NCBI GenBank assembly: GCA_947505565.1
Contig: CANNLB010000093.1
Span: 1 to 7,658, forward strand
DNA length: 7,658 nucleotides
Direction: 5' to 3'
DNA from: Acidobacteriota bacterium
Lineage (GTDB): Bacteria; Acidobacteriota; Terriglobia; Bryobacterales; Bryobacteraceae
Under the pieces are notes generated by a model. That model saw nothing but the letters and a program-made list of their open reading frames with translations, did no database searches and was not told the origin of the DNA. Below, piece after piece: positions 1-7,431 of the stretch (position 1 is its first letter; each line of letters opens with the position of its first letter). A program made the translations under genes and the position numbers.

Positions 1-1621
1 CTACGACCCCGGCTCCTTCCTTCATGCGATATAGTGCTCCTGCCTCTAGCTTACCCATCACTTCGATTTCCCCGTTCGGCCATCGGACCTCGACTCGCTC
101 GGCCTCTTTCGCCGCGCCCAGGCCGAAGAGCAACGTGAAGTCGTGCTGGGACCCGTAGCTGCCTCCGCTGCGGACCTCGTCGGTTTGCGTTTTTCCTCCC
201 ACGGTCACCGTCACCCTTGCGCCAATCGCGCTGCGGTTGCCCCGCGTCCCTTCCAGACGAACGCCCAGGCTACCGCCCCGCTTGCCGTCAACTTTGAAGA
301 CTGAAGGCGCCGCGTTCATGTTGGCCACGACGACCTCGGCGACGCCGTCTCCGTCGAGATCTGCGACGGCCAGTCCGCGGGAGGCCGTTGCCGCGCCGGT
401 GCGGAGGGTGGAGAACGCGCCGCCGCCGTTCCAGTACAAGCTCTTGGCTTGGCGGTATGCCGCTTTGAGTTCGGGATAGATGTGGCCGTTGGCCATGATG
501 AGATCGGGGCGGCCATCCATATCGAAATCGAGGACGCCGACGCCCCAGCCGACGGCGGTCGAGTCGCGGCCGAGGCCGCTTTCCTGGGTCGCGTCGACGA
601 AGAACCAGTCGCCGAGGTTTCGATATAGGCTGGGCGTTTCGTCAATGAAGTTCGTCTTCACGAGGTCGAGACGACCGTCGCCGTCGACGTCGACGGCGGC
701 GACGCCCATGCTGCCCAGCTCCTCGCCGTCAGCGCCATAGGCGGCTCCGGCTTCGACGGCGACATCGGTCATCGTGCCGTCGCGGTTGTTGCGGAGTAGG
801 ATGCCGGGGGTTGAGTCGCAGGCGATGTAGATATCCATCCAGCCGTCGCCATCGAAATCCGCGGTGACCACGCCGAGGCCGTAGTGGAGGCCGGTGATGC
901 CCTTCAGCGTGGTTTGGCTGACGTCGCGAAACTTTCCTTTGCCGTCGTTGTGGAGGAGGATGGGGCGGTCGGTGGGGAAGCCGCGGGGGCCACAGAAGAC
1001 TTCGAGGCCGAGCCAGGTGCAGTACTTGGTGGCGCCGGGCTGGGCGGCGGTGGAGAGGTCGAAGGCGACGTAGTTGGAGATGATGAGGTCGAGGAGGCCG
1101 TCCCGATCGTAGTCGACGAAGGCGCAGCCGGTGGAGAAGCGCTTGCCTTCAACGGGCAGGCCGGCGGCGGGGGTGACGTCGCGAAATCTGCCTTGTTCGT
1201 TGCGGTAAAGGCGGCTGGCGCCATAGTAGGTCAAGAGGACGTCGGTCCATCCGTCGTTGTCAAAATCGCCGGCGCAGACGCCTTGGCCCCAGGGCCGGGC
1301 GGTTAGGCCGCTGGTCGGCGAAACGTCGGAAAAGGCCTTGCCCGTGTTGCGATACAAGACCGGTGCCACGCCATCGTTGAACAACAGATCGGGCTTGCCG
1401 TCGTTATCGAAATCGATGATGGCGACACCGTTGCCGGTCATGCTCAAAATGTACTTTGACGTGCCGTCGCCGTAGCGGTGTTTGGCGGTGAGGCCGACGG
1501 CGACTTCGCGCAAAGAAAAAGCGGGCGAGGCCACTTTGGGTCCGCCCGCTGGTTTGACCCCTCGCGGACCGCCGCCCATCCCTTGGAAGAGCAGCAGTCC
1601 CGTGAGTAGCCATGCTGTCAT
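1..1621 (-). CDS. CRTAC1 family FG-GAP/VCBS-repeat protein with C-terminal ASPIC/UnbV domain (3' end outside window)
   Basis: Probable exported, calcium-binding-type beta-propeller protein; its partner and substrate are unknown. My translation from the ATG at 1621 stays open for 540 codons to the window edge. Residues 1-14 (MTAWLLTGLLLFQG) are hydrophobic, a short signal-like segment lacking a basic n-region. Seven DxDxDG-type FG-GAP loops are visible, starting near residues 70 (DFDNDG), 119 (DFDNDG), 170 (DYDRDG), 255 (DFDGDG), 311 (DVDGDG), 365 (DFDMDG) and 421 (DLDGDG). Between loops 3 and 4 sits a Cys-containing segment ending CGPRG (residues 200-214), characteristic of the CRTAC1 family. 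Residues about 450-535 are an ASPIC/UnbV domain (NRSAIGARV, RSGGSYGSQ, LLFGLG, VEVRWPNG). Family members usually end just after such a domain, so only a few codons are probably missing. The start lies 21 nt after the receptor stop, in the same frame, with no Shine-Dalgarno; cotranscription is likely. An alternative ATG at residue 15 would remove the hydrophobic segment. Family assignment is firm, cellular role is not. Confidence 0.93.
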   Translation of the reverse strand, partial: MTAWLLTGLLLFQGMGGGPRGVKPAGGPKVASPAFSLREVAVGLTAKHRYGDGTSKYILSMTGNGVAIIDFDNDGKPDLLFNDGVAPVLYRNTGKAFSDVSPTSGLTARPWGQGVCAGDFDNDGWTDVLLTYYGASRLYRNEQGRFRDVTPAAGLPVEGKRFSTGCAFVDYDRDGLLDLIISNYVAFDLSTAAQPGATKYCTWLGLEVFCGPRGFPTDRPILLHNDGKGKFRDVSQTTLKGITGLHYGLGVVTADFDGDGWMDIYIACDSTPGILLRNNRDGTMTDVAVEAGAAYGADGEELGSMGVAAVDVDGDGRLDLVKTNFIDETPSLYRNLGDWFFVDATQESGLGRDSTAVGWGVGVLDFDMDGRPDLIMANGHIYPELKAAYRQAKSLYWNGGGAFSTLRTGAATASRGLAVADLDGDGVAEVVVANMNAAPSVFKVDGKRGGSLGVRLEGTRGNRSAIGARVTVTVGGKTQTDEVRSGGSYGSQHDFTLLFGLGAAKEAERVEVRWPNGEIEVMGKLEAGALYRMKEGAGVV

Positions 1622-1622
1622 T

Positions 1623-1650
1623 GCTTGGTTAGAAGGGCTTGGTTAGAAGG
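1623..1650. repeat. Perfect 14-bp tandem duplication spanning the receptor stop codon
   Basis: On the plus strand GCTTGGTTAGAAGG occurs twice back to back, at 1623-1636 and 1637-1650, with no mismatch. Read on the minus strand the unit is CCTTCTAACCAAGC. The first copy holds the last codons and TAA stop of the TonB-dependent receptor (stop at 1645-1643). The second copy forms most of the spacer before the CRTAC1 ATG at 1621. Removing one copy would leave the receptor protein unchanged and shorten the spacer from 21 to 7 nt. This is a recent-looking slippage-type duplication. Confidence 0.9.
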
Positions 1651-4600
1651 TGAACTTCAGCGCCATCTGGACGAGCCGCGCGTTCACCGACGTCCCCGTG
1701 ATCTGTCCGTATCCCGCGTTGTCGATGTTGTTGCCCGGGTTGCCGAAATTGGCTTTGTTCAGCACATTGAACATCTCGGTGCGGAACTGCATGTTGAACC
1801 GCTCAAAGAACTTGAAGTCCTTGAACACCGAGAAGTCCACCGTGGTCTGGCCGGGCCCACGGAACATGCCGCGGCCGGAGTTGCCGTAGGTGCCCCGCGG
1901 GGCCCGCGTGAACGCCGCCGGGTTGATATAGGTGCGCAGGTTGTCCTTCAAGTTGCCCGGGGTGACCAGAGGAACGCTCGAGTTGACATTGGCGAAAAAC
2001 GGGGCGGCGGGGTCGGTCGCGATACCGCCTAAGCCCTGGCCGCTATCCCGATTGAAGACCGTGATAGGGGTTCCGGTCTGCGCGACGAAGAACGCGTTCA
2101 GGCTCCAGTTGTTGAGCAGGAATTTACCCGCTCCGCCGGTGAACTTGCTGGGCAGATCCTGGTTCAGCACAACGGTCAACCGGTGGGTCCGGTCGAAGTT
2201 GGCCGGGCCTTTGGCGCGGCTGAAATCATTCCACGGCGTCGCGAAGATGCTCGTGAAAAAGCGGGCGTTGTCGTCGCCATTGCCGAGCGTTTTGCCCCAG
2301 GTGTAGGCGCCTTGCATCGTCGTCAGCTTGCTGCGCTTCTTCACCGTCGTCTGGAAGGAGTGGTAGGTGGAAGAGCCGTTCTGCGCGGTAATGAGCAGAG
2401 TGCCGAAGCCCGGATAGCGGCGAACCGCGGAACCGTCAGACTGCGGAATGATCGGGTTGAAGTTCCGGCGAGCCATCAGGTTGGTGCCCTTCGTGCCGAC
2501 ATAGGCGGATTCAATCAGGACGTTGCCTTTTAGTTGCCGCTGCACGCTGAAATTGTACTGCCAGGCGTTGTCGTACTTGGAGTTCTTTTCGGTTCCCCAT
2601 ACCTGTTGCTGGTCGGTCGTGCGGGTCGGGAATGGAATCCGTTTCGGGTCATAGCCCGGATCGAGGTAGGTCCAGTTGTCCGGGGTGTTCAACCGGCAGG
2701 GGGAGCCCGGCGCCGAACAGTCCCCTTCCACCTGGGCGAAAGTTGGAGGATTGTTAAACGCCGCTTGGGCAATTTGACCCGTGCGGGTGTCGTAGTAGAG
2801 TCCGGCACCGGCGCGGATCACCCACGCGTCGCCAATCCGATAGGCGAGTCCAACGCGAGGAGCAATGTTATTGGCGTCGTTGTAAACGCCGGACTTCGGG
2901 ATGCCGTTGACGCCGCCCTGAACGATGCCCGATCCTTCGAGCGTACCGACGCCGGTGTAGCGATCCGGCCACCAGTTCACCATGCCGAGGTTGTAGGCGG
3001 CAGGCTGGAAGTGATACTCGTAACGCGCGCCATAGTTGATCGTCAGCCGCTCGCTCACCTTCCAATCATCGTTGACGAAGGCGCTCATCAGGTTATCGCG
3101 CATCTTCAATTCGCCACCGATGCCTGGCGCGCCGAACTGCTTCAACCGCGCGTGGCTGAGGAGGAAGTCGGCGTATTCGTCGCCGCTGGCTTGGCCGTTG
3201 TACTGCCACAGGCCACGGCTAACGAGAGCATTCTTCGGGTTGTAGTCCGACATCTGGCTCTCTGCCCCGTACTTGATGTTGTGTTTGCCGCGGATCCAGG
3301 TCATGGTCGCGCCCATCGTGTAGCGTTTGATGAAGTCCGACCAGTTGGCTTGGTTACCGAACTGTACGTAGTTCAGGATATTGATGCGCGGCATGCCGTC
3401 GAGATTCGTACTCGACAGGGGCTTCAGCCCGACGGTGGTCGGAGCATCCGAATTTTTCATTTGCAAGAACTGGGAGGAATCATCAAAGCCGAAGCGCCCT
3501 TCCAGCACTTGCGTTGCGCTGAACAAATGCGTGTAGGTTATATTTCCAGAATCTTTCTGGCGGTTAGCAACGGTACCAAAACCCGGCAATCCATTCCCAA
3601 ACGGCGTCAAATCACCCTGTTTGCTCTTGAACCAGCGGCCGGAGATGGTATCGTTCTGTCCGAAGCGATGGTCGAACTTGACGGTCCACATGTCGATATC
3701 GGTGGCGATCGATTGCGCGGCAAAAAAGTTGTTGGCGCCGAGCGAAAAGTTCGGCACTGGGATGAACTTGTCCTGAATCGACTTCGAAATCGGGTTGATC
3801 CGCGACGCAGGAATGATCGCGCCGGGGAAGGGCTGGCCGGTCACTGGGTCGTTGATCACCCGGCGCTGGGAGAAGTCACCGTTGCGCATCGCGAGCGTTG
3901 GCACAATGCGCTGAATCGCGGCATTCGAAGAGTTGGCATTCCGTTGCCGGGAACTTTCAAAGCCGAAAAAAAAGAAGGTCCGGTCTTTGCCGTTGTAGAC
4001 TTTCGGAACCAGCACCGGGCCGCCGACGTTGGCGCCATATTGGTTCTGGTTGTTCTGGCCGCGGACGGGGTTGAAGAACGGGCGGGCGTTGAGCTTCGTG
4101 TTGCGGAGGAACTCGTAGGCCGAGCCGTGCAACTGGTTGGTTCCGCTGCGGGTGGTGACGTTGATGGCCGAGCCCAAGTTGCGGCCGTATTCGGCGCTGA
4201 ACAGGCTCGTCATCACCTTGAATTCGCTGAGGAACTCAATCGACGGGGTGCCGTCGCCGTCGGGCGCATTGTTGAGAGGGTTGGTGGTGGGGACGCCGTC
4301 GACGAGGAGGTTATTGCTACCGCGGCGGGCTCCGTTGACGCTGACGCTGGCGCTGCCGGTGCCGGGATTATCGGCGTTGTAGACGTCGCCGACGACGCCG
4401 GCGGAGGTGCCGAGAATTTGGGTGAAGTTGCGGGTGGCGAGCGGGATCGATTGGATGGTCCGCTGTTCGACCACTTGGCCGATGGTTACTTTTTCGCTTT
4501 GCAGTAGCGGCGTTTCGGCCGTTACGTTGATCGTGTCGGTCAATTGGCCGACGCTCAGGGTGAAATCGATGCGGGCGCGTTCGCTCGTGTTGACGGTCAC

Positions 4601-4873
4601 GTTGGCTTGGACGACGCGTTGGAAGCCCTTGCTCTCCACCGCCAAACGGTAGTTCCCTGAACGTAATAGTGGGAACTGATAGCTGCCTGATTCATCGGAA
4701 ACGGTGCGGAATTCGCCACCGGTTGCCGCGTTACTGGCCGAGATGGCGGCCCCGACGATTACGGCTCCTGTGGGGTCTTTTACCACCCCGGTTATGCTGC
4801 CTGTTGTTTCCTGGGCGGCCGAGACGGCCAAGCTCAGAATAGTCCCTATCGCAAAGCGCTCAAAACGAGTCAT
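1643..4873 (-). CDS. TonB-dependent receptor with N-terminal carboxypeptidase-regulatory-like domain (Oar-like)
   Basis: Large outer-membrane active transporter, 1076 residues, with substrate unknown. Residues 1-20 form a signal peptide (basic MTRFER, then a hydrophobic stretch ending AVSAA). Residues about 25-108 are a carboxypeptidase-regulatory-like/CNA-B-type beta-sandwich (GSITGVVKDPTGAVI, SGSYQFPLL, GNYRLAVESKGF). A TonB-box-like segment, DTINVTAE, is at residues 113-120. The plug domain spans about 132-245, with RNFTQI, VNGARRGSNNLLVDGVP and SAEYGRNLGSAINVTTRSGT. The remaining ~800 residues are aromatic-rich, beta-barrel-like sequence ending in LVQMALKFTF; the terminal Phe fits the outer-membrane insertion signal. 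Length and domain order match the acidobacterial Oar/SusC-like receptors, which typically lack a SusD partner, and none is visible here. The ATG at 4873 is the only start that keeps the signal peptide. It has no Shine-Dalgarno but has TATACT 7 nt upstream. It follows the phosphoesterase stop by 21 nt in the same frame. Confidence 0.95.
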   Translation of the reverse strand: MTRFERFAIGTILSLAVSAAQETTGSITGVVKDPTGAVIVGAAISASNAATGGEFRTVSDESGSYQFPLLRSGNYRLAVESKGFQRVVQANVTVNTSERARIDFTLSVGQLTDTINVTAETPLLQSEKVTIGQVVEQRTIQSIPLATRNFTQILGTSAGVVGDVYNADNPGTGSASVSVNGARRGSNNLLVDGVPTTNPLNNAPDGDGTPSIEFLSEFKVMTSLFSAEYGRNLGSAINVTTRSGTNQLHGSAYEFLRNTKLNARPFFNPVRGQNNQNQYGANVGGPVLVPKVYNGKDRTFFFFGFESSRQRNANSSNAAIQRIVPTLAMRNGDFSQRRVINDPVTGQPFPGAIIPASRINPISKSIQDKFIPVPNFSLGANNFFAAQSIATDIDMWTVKFDHRFGQNDTISGRWFKSKQGDLTPFGNGLPGFGTVANRQKDSGNITYTHLFSATQVLEGRFGFDDSSQFLQMKNSDAPTTVGLKPLSSTNLDGMPRINILNYVQFGNQANWSDFIKRYTMGATMTWIRGKHNIKYGAESQMSDYNPKNALVSRGLWQYNGQASGDEYADFLLSHARLKQFGAPGIGGELKMRDNLMSAFVNDDWKVSERLTINYGARYEYHFQPAAYNLGMVNWWPDRYTGVGTLEGSGIVQGGVNGIPKSGVYNDANNIAPRVGLAYRIGDAWVIRAGAGLYYDTRTGQIAQAAFNNPPTFAQVEGDCSAPGSPCRLNTPDNWTYLDPGYDPKRIPFPTRTTDQQQVWGTEKNSKYDNAWQYNFSVQRQLKGNVLIESAYVGTKGTNLMARRNFNPIIPQSDGSAVRRYPGFGTLLITAQNGSSTYHSFQTTVKKRSKLTTMQGAYTWGKTLGNGDDNARFFTSIFATPWNDFSRAKGPANFDRTHRLTVVLNQDLPSKFTGGAGKFLLNNWSLNAFFVAQTGTPITVFNRDSGQGLGGIATDPAAPFFANVNSSVPLVTPGNLKDNLRTYINPAAFTRAPRGTYGNSGRGMFRGPGQTTVDFSVFKDFKFFERFNMQFRTEMFNVLNKANFGNPGNNIDNAGYGQITGTSVNARLVQMALKFTF

Positions 4874-4880
4874 GAGAGAG

Positions 4881-4886
4881 AGTATA
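4881..4886 (-). promoter_or_regulatory. Candidate -10 element for leaderless transcription of the TonB receptor
   Basis: On the minus strand TATACT is followed by seven bases (CTCTCTC) and then the receptor ATG at 4873. A sigma-70-type -10 at this distance would start transcription at or next to the A of ATG, giving a leaderless message. No convincing -35 hexamer lies 16-19 bp further upstream. It sits in the 21-nt spacer after the phosphoesterase stop, so it would be an internal operon promoter. Chance occurrence is possible. Confidence 0.35.
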
Positions 4887-4894
4887 GCCCAACT

Positions 4895-7340
4895 CTATTT
4901 CAGTGATGTGACTCCGGGATAGGGCACCGAGAATCCTTTGGCGTCGCCCCAGAGAATCCGGTTCAGCTTGTCGCTGGGAATGTCGTCAACATCGTCCCAG
5001 TTCATCTTGGCGGACTCCTCGGCGGCCCAGCGCTCGCGGCCGCGGAGGGCTTTTAATGGCGGGTTGAGTTCGTCGAGCTTCAGTTTGGCCGGGATGTGAG
5101 AGTAGGGCGTCAGGTCGGCGTCCTTGACGAACAGGCTGTTCATGGCACGGGCGGCGACGAGGAAGCGGGTGCGGGGGGCGATGCCGAAAATGTCCTGAAT
5201 CGTGCGGACCATGCTTGTCTGGGTGTAGAAGTTGGAATCGAGCCCTTTGCGCTTGACGTGCGGCCCGATGGCGAGTGCCACCGTCCGGTTTCCGGCCACG
5301 TGGTCGACGCCATCCTGCGCGTCATCCTCGACGACCAACACGAGCGACTTCGCCCAGATTTTACTTTTGCTGATGGCTTCGACCATGCGACCGAGGGCGA
5401 GATCGTTATCGGCGACCATGGCGCGGGGCGTCGGCGACCCGGGCGTTTTGCCGACGGTGTGGTCGCTCGTCATCGTGACGATGGTCAGATTCGGCGTTGA
5501 GCCATCACTCTCCCATTTGGTGAGCCGCTCGAGGAAGGCATCGGCACGGATTTGGTCGGGAATGCGCATTTCGCTGCAGGGGAACTTTTCGTCATAGATG
5601 CCCTTCAGCGCGGGCACGCCGCACTTGGAAGCGATGACGTTGCGCCAGGTTCCTTTTTTGTAGTGTTCCCAATACCCGGTCCAGGGCAGGAGGGTTTCCG
5701 GGTCGTCGACGTCCTTGACTAAGCCTGTTTTGGCGTCGAACTCGGCTGGTAGAGACAGCGGCCCGAGCAGGCGGACATTCAACGGCCGCCGGGCGTTTTG
5801 CCAGAAAAAGCCCTGCGGCGAGACGGCCAGGCCATCGGCCATGTTCCAGGCGTAGCCGCGCGGCGCGGCACCGAGGGCGCGTTCGACGTGGTCGCTGACG
5901 AAGCCCATCATCAACCATTGGTGCCCTTCAAAACTGATGGCTCCGCTGGCGTAAAAGTTGTCGATCAAGACGAACTGTTCGGCTAGGGCGTGATGGTTCG
6001 GGGTGACGTCGCCGCCGTAGATGGCGAACTCCTTTTTGCCGTTGCCCTTGGCGACGTCGCCGAAGACCTGGTCGTAGGTTCGATTTTCTTTGATGAGCAG
6101 GAAGACATGCTCGATGCCGAGTTTGGCCAGCTCTTTGACCCCGCCGTTCGGCGTAAACTTCGGCGCTCCGGCGAGCTTGACTTCGCGCATACCGGCGGCG
6201 AGCTGCGCCCGGCTCGGCGCTGGAATGCGGAGCAGGCTTCCTTCGTAAGACCGGGTGTTGAAGACGCCCGGGGACTGCTCCGTGTTGCCGGTACCTTTGA
6301 TATTGACGACGCGGAGATCGCCCTGGCCGTCGAGCGCCAAGGCCGATGGGAACCATCCGGTGGGCACCGCTCCGATCATTTTGCCGCCCTCGATGACGGC
6401 GACGGCGTTTTCGCCGGCGCAGGCGACGTAGAGCCGGGCACCGTCAGTGCTATATAGCACGGCGATGGGTTGTCCGGCTGTTTTCACGGTGGTCGTTTTT
6501 TTCGTTTTTGCGTCGAGCAGGGTCACGGTATCCGAGTGGCCGTTGGCGACGGCTAACTCGGCGCCGTCCGGGCGCAGGGCGAGGCCGGAGGGGGCGCGGT
6601 CGACGGCGATGTCCTGCCGTTCGCCGGTCGTTATGTTCAGTGTCGTGAGGGTGCCGGGGAGGACCGATCCGTTCGCGTCCACCGCTGGGGGCGGTGGCGG
6701 CCCCCGGCGCGATGCTGGATCCGGCACGGTTGGTGATGTAGGCCATGTCTCCGCGGACGACCACAGCGAAGGGGGCGAGGCCGGTTTTCCAGCGGCGGGT
6801 TTCCTGGCGGGCGGCGACGTCGAATTCGACGAGGACGTTGTCGCGGTGCATGGTGACGTAGGCTTTAGCGCCGTCAGCGGAGAAGGCGATGCCGGTGGGA
6901 ATCGGATGGCCTTTGAGCTCGATCCGGCCGGTCGAGCTGATTTTTCCATTCGAAGCCATGGTCAGGATGAGCAGGCTGTCCGGCCCGGTCCTGGTCGTCT
7001 CGGAGGCCCAGAGTTCTTTGCCGTTCGGGGTGAAGGCGATGCCAGCGTAGGAGGTGGTCTTGGACGGGCCCCGGTCGATGACGCTGCCGCTGGCGGCGTC
7101 GAGGACGAGCACTTCTCGACTGCTGAGCACGGCGAGCCAGCGCTTGGCGGGGTCGAAAGCGAGGTCGACGGGGCGGCCCTTGAAGAACGTTTGGGTGCCC
7201 CACGGCTTTACGAGTTGATGATTTGCGAGTAAAAAGCTATTGTCGGACTGCTTCCCGAGCAGGGCGGTGGAGACGAGCGGGGCGGTCGTGGCAGCCAGCG
7301 CGGCAGCGGCGGAGAGGAGCAGAACGGTACGAAGGGTCAT
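4895..7340 (-). CDS. Bifunctional YncE-like beta-propeller/phosphoesterase (alkaline phosphatase-like) protein, interrupted by a frameshift
   Basis: Exported two-domain protein, about 814 residues once a single +1 shift near 6687-6705 is corrected. Residues 1-25 (MTLRTVLLLS, then Ala-rich) are a signal peptide. Residues about 30-390 are a YncE/lactonase-type propeller with repeated blades (AFDPAKRWLAVL, AFTPNGKELWAS, AFSADGAKAYVT, ALRPDGAELAVA, LYSTDGARLYVA). From about residue 405 there is a PF04185-type phosphoesterase: HVFLLIKENRTYDQVFG (411-427, the family's metal-binding ENR..D..FG signature), NFYASGAISFEGHQW (461-475, likely containing the nucleophile), TSDHTVG (624-630), AMVADNDLALGR (640-651) and VEDDAQDGVDH (670-680, metal ligands). 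It probably hydrolyses a phosphoester, substrate unknown. The conserved catalytic half is intact, so function was recently under selection. I chose the ATG at 7340 over an in-frame TTG at 7361 because it starts the signal peptide directly. It is the first gene of the three-gene minus-strand cluster. It may be an inactive gene, or the shift may be a sequencing error. Confidence 0.9.
6687..6705. other. Frameshift site: G5/C5 runs in a perfect GC hairpin
   Basis: The plus-strand sequence GGGGGCGGTGGCGGCCCCC folds as a perfect 6-bp GC stem (GGGGGC/GCCCCC) with a 7-nt loop. It is exactly where the propeller/phosphoesterase gene changes frame. Read without correction, the N-terminal frame (7340 to 6450) gives 296 residues, of which about 83 after residue 213 are Arg/Pro-rich nonsense. 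The C-terminal frame is open from 6949, but only the part after about 6700 looks like protein of this family. Dropping one G from the minus-strand G5 run joins them as IAPGPPPPPAVDANGS. Dropping one C from the C5 run gives IAPGAATAPAVDANGS. Confidence 0.85.
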
Positions 7341-7347
7341 CGTCGCC

Positions 7348-7353
7348 AGACTA
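7348..7353 (-). promoter_or_regulatory. Candidate -10 element for leaderless transcription of the phosphoesterase operon
   Basis: On the minus strand TAGTCT is followed by seven bases (GGCGACG) and then the ATG at 7340. The spacing is the same as at the TonB receptor start. There is no Shine-Dalgarno before this ATG, and no clear -35 hexamer at the usual distance. It would drive the three-gene minus-strand cluster from the 91-bp divergent intergenic region. Confidence 0.3.
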
Positions 7354-7419
7354 ACAGACAAATGCTACAAGACCATTTCAGGTGAGCTGGACACCTCGCG
7401 GGCACCCCGAATTCCCTGT

Positions 7420-7425
7420 TACCCT
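7420..7425 (+). promoter_or_regulatory. Candidate -10 element for leaderless transcription of the cysteine synthase gene
   Basis: TACCCT is followed by six bases (ATCGAT) and then the cysteine synthase ATG at 7432. It fits a TANNNT -10 whose transcript would begin at or next to the start codon, and no Shine-Dalgarno is present. The hexamer is a weak match, and no -35 element is obvious in the 7341-7431 intergenic region. Confidence 0.25.
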
Positions 7426-7431
7426 ATCGAT

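Noticed and set aside
884..1306. Open frames on the plus strand and an off-frame minus one (904-1224) within the CRTAC1 gene
   Set aside because: Low-complexity Gly/Ala/Val or Pro/Ser/Thr translations that are shadows of the FG-GAP coding frame.
2534..4507. A 657-codon open frame on the plus strand opposite the TonB receptor
   Set aside because: Its translation is Val/Gly/Ala/Arg-rich with no recognisable domain, and the minus-strand receptor is unmistakable across the same bases. Long antisense open frames are expected where the real gene has GC-rich third positions.
4874..4882. GA/CT dinucleotide run just before the receptor start
   Set aside because: Only about four and a half units; too short to call a phase-variable repeat.
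6687..6705. Programmed +1 frameshifting as the normal expression mechanism
   Set aside because: Without a shift, translation runs on for about 83 nonsense residues instead of stopping nearby, and no stop codon or strong stimulatory arrangement marks the site. A base-number change in a homopolymer is simpler.
5990..7232. Plus-strand open frames opposite the propeller/phosphoesterase gene
   Set aside because: Acidic, Gly/Ala-rich translations without motifs, opposite clear coding sequence.
7341..7361. Upstream TTG start at 7361 for the phosphoesterase gene
   Set aside because: It adds seven residues before a good signal peptide, uses a weaker start codon and has no ribosome-binding site. The ATG at 7340 fits better.
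7380..7396. Inverted repeat AGGTG-N7-CACCT in the divergent intergenic region as an operator
   Set aside because: A 5-bp arm is too short to separate from chance in 91 bp. It is worth revisiting only if conserved in relatives.
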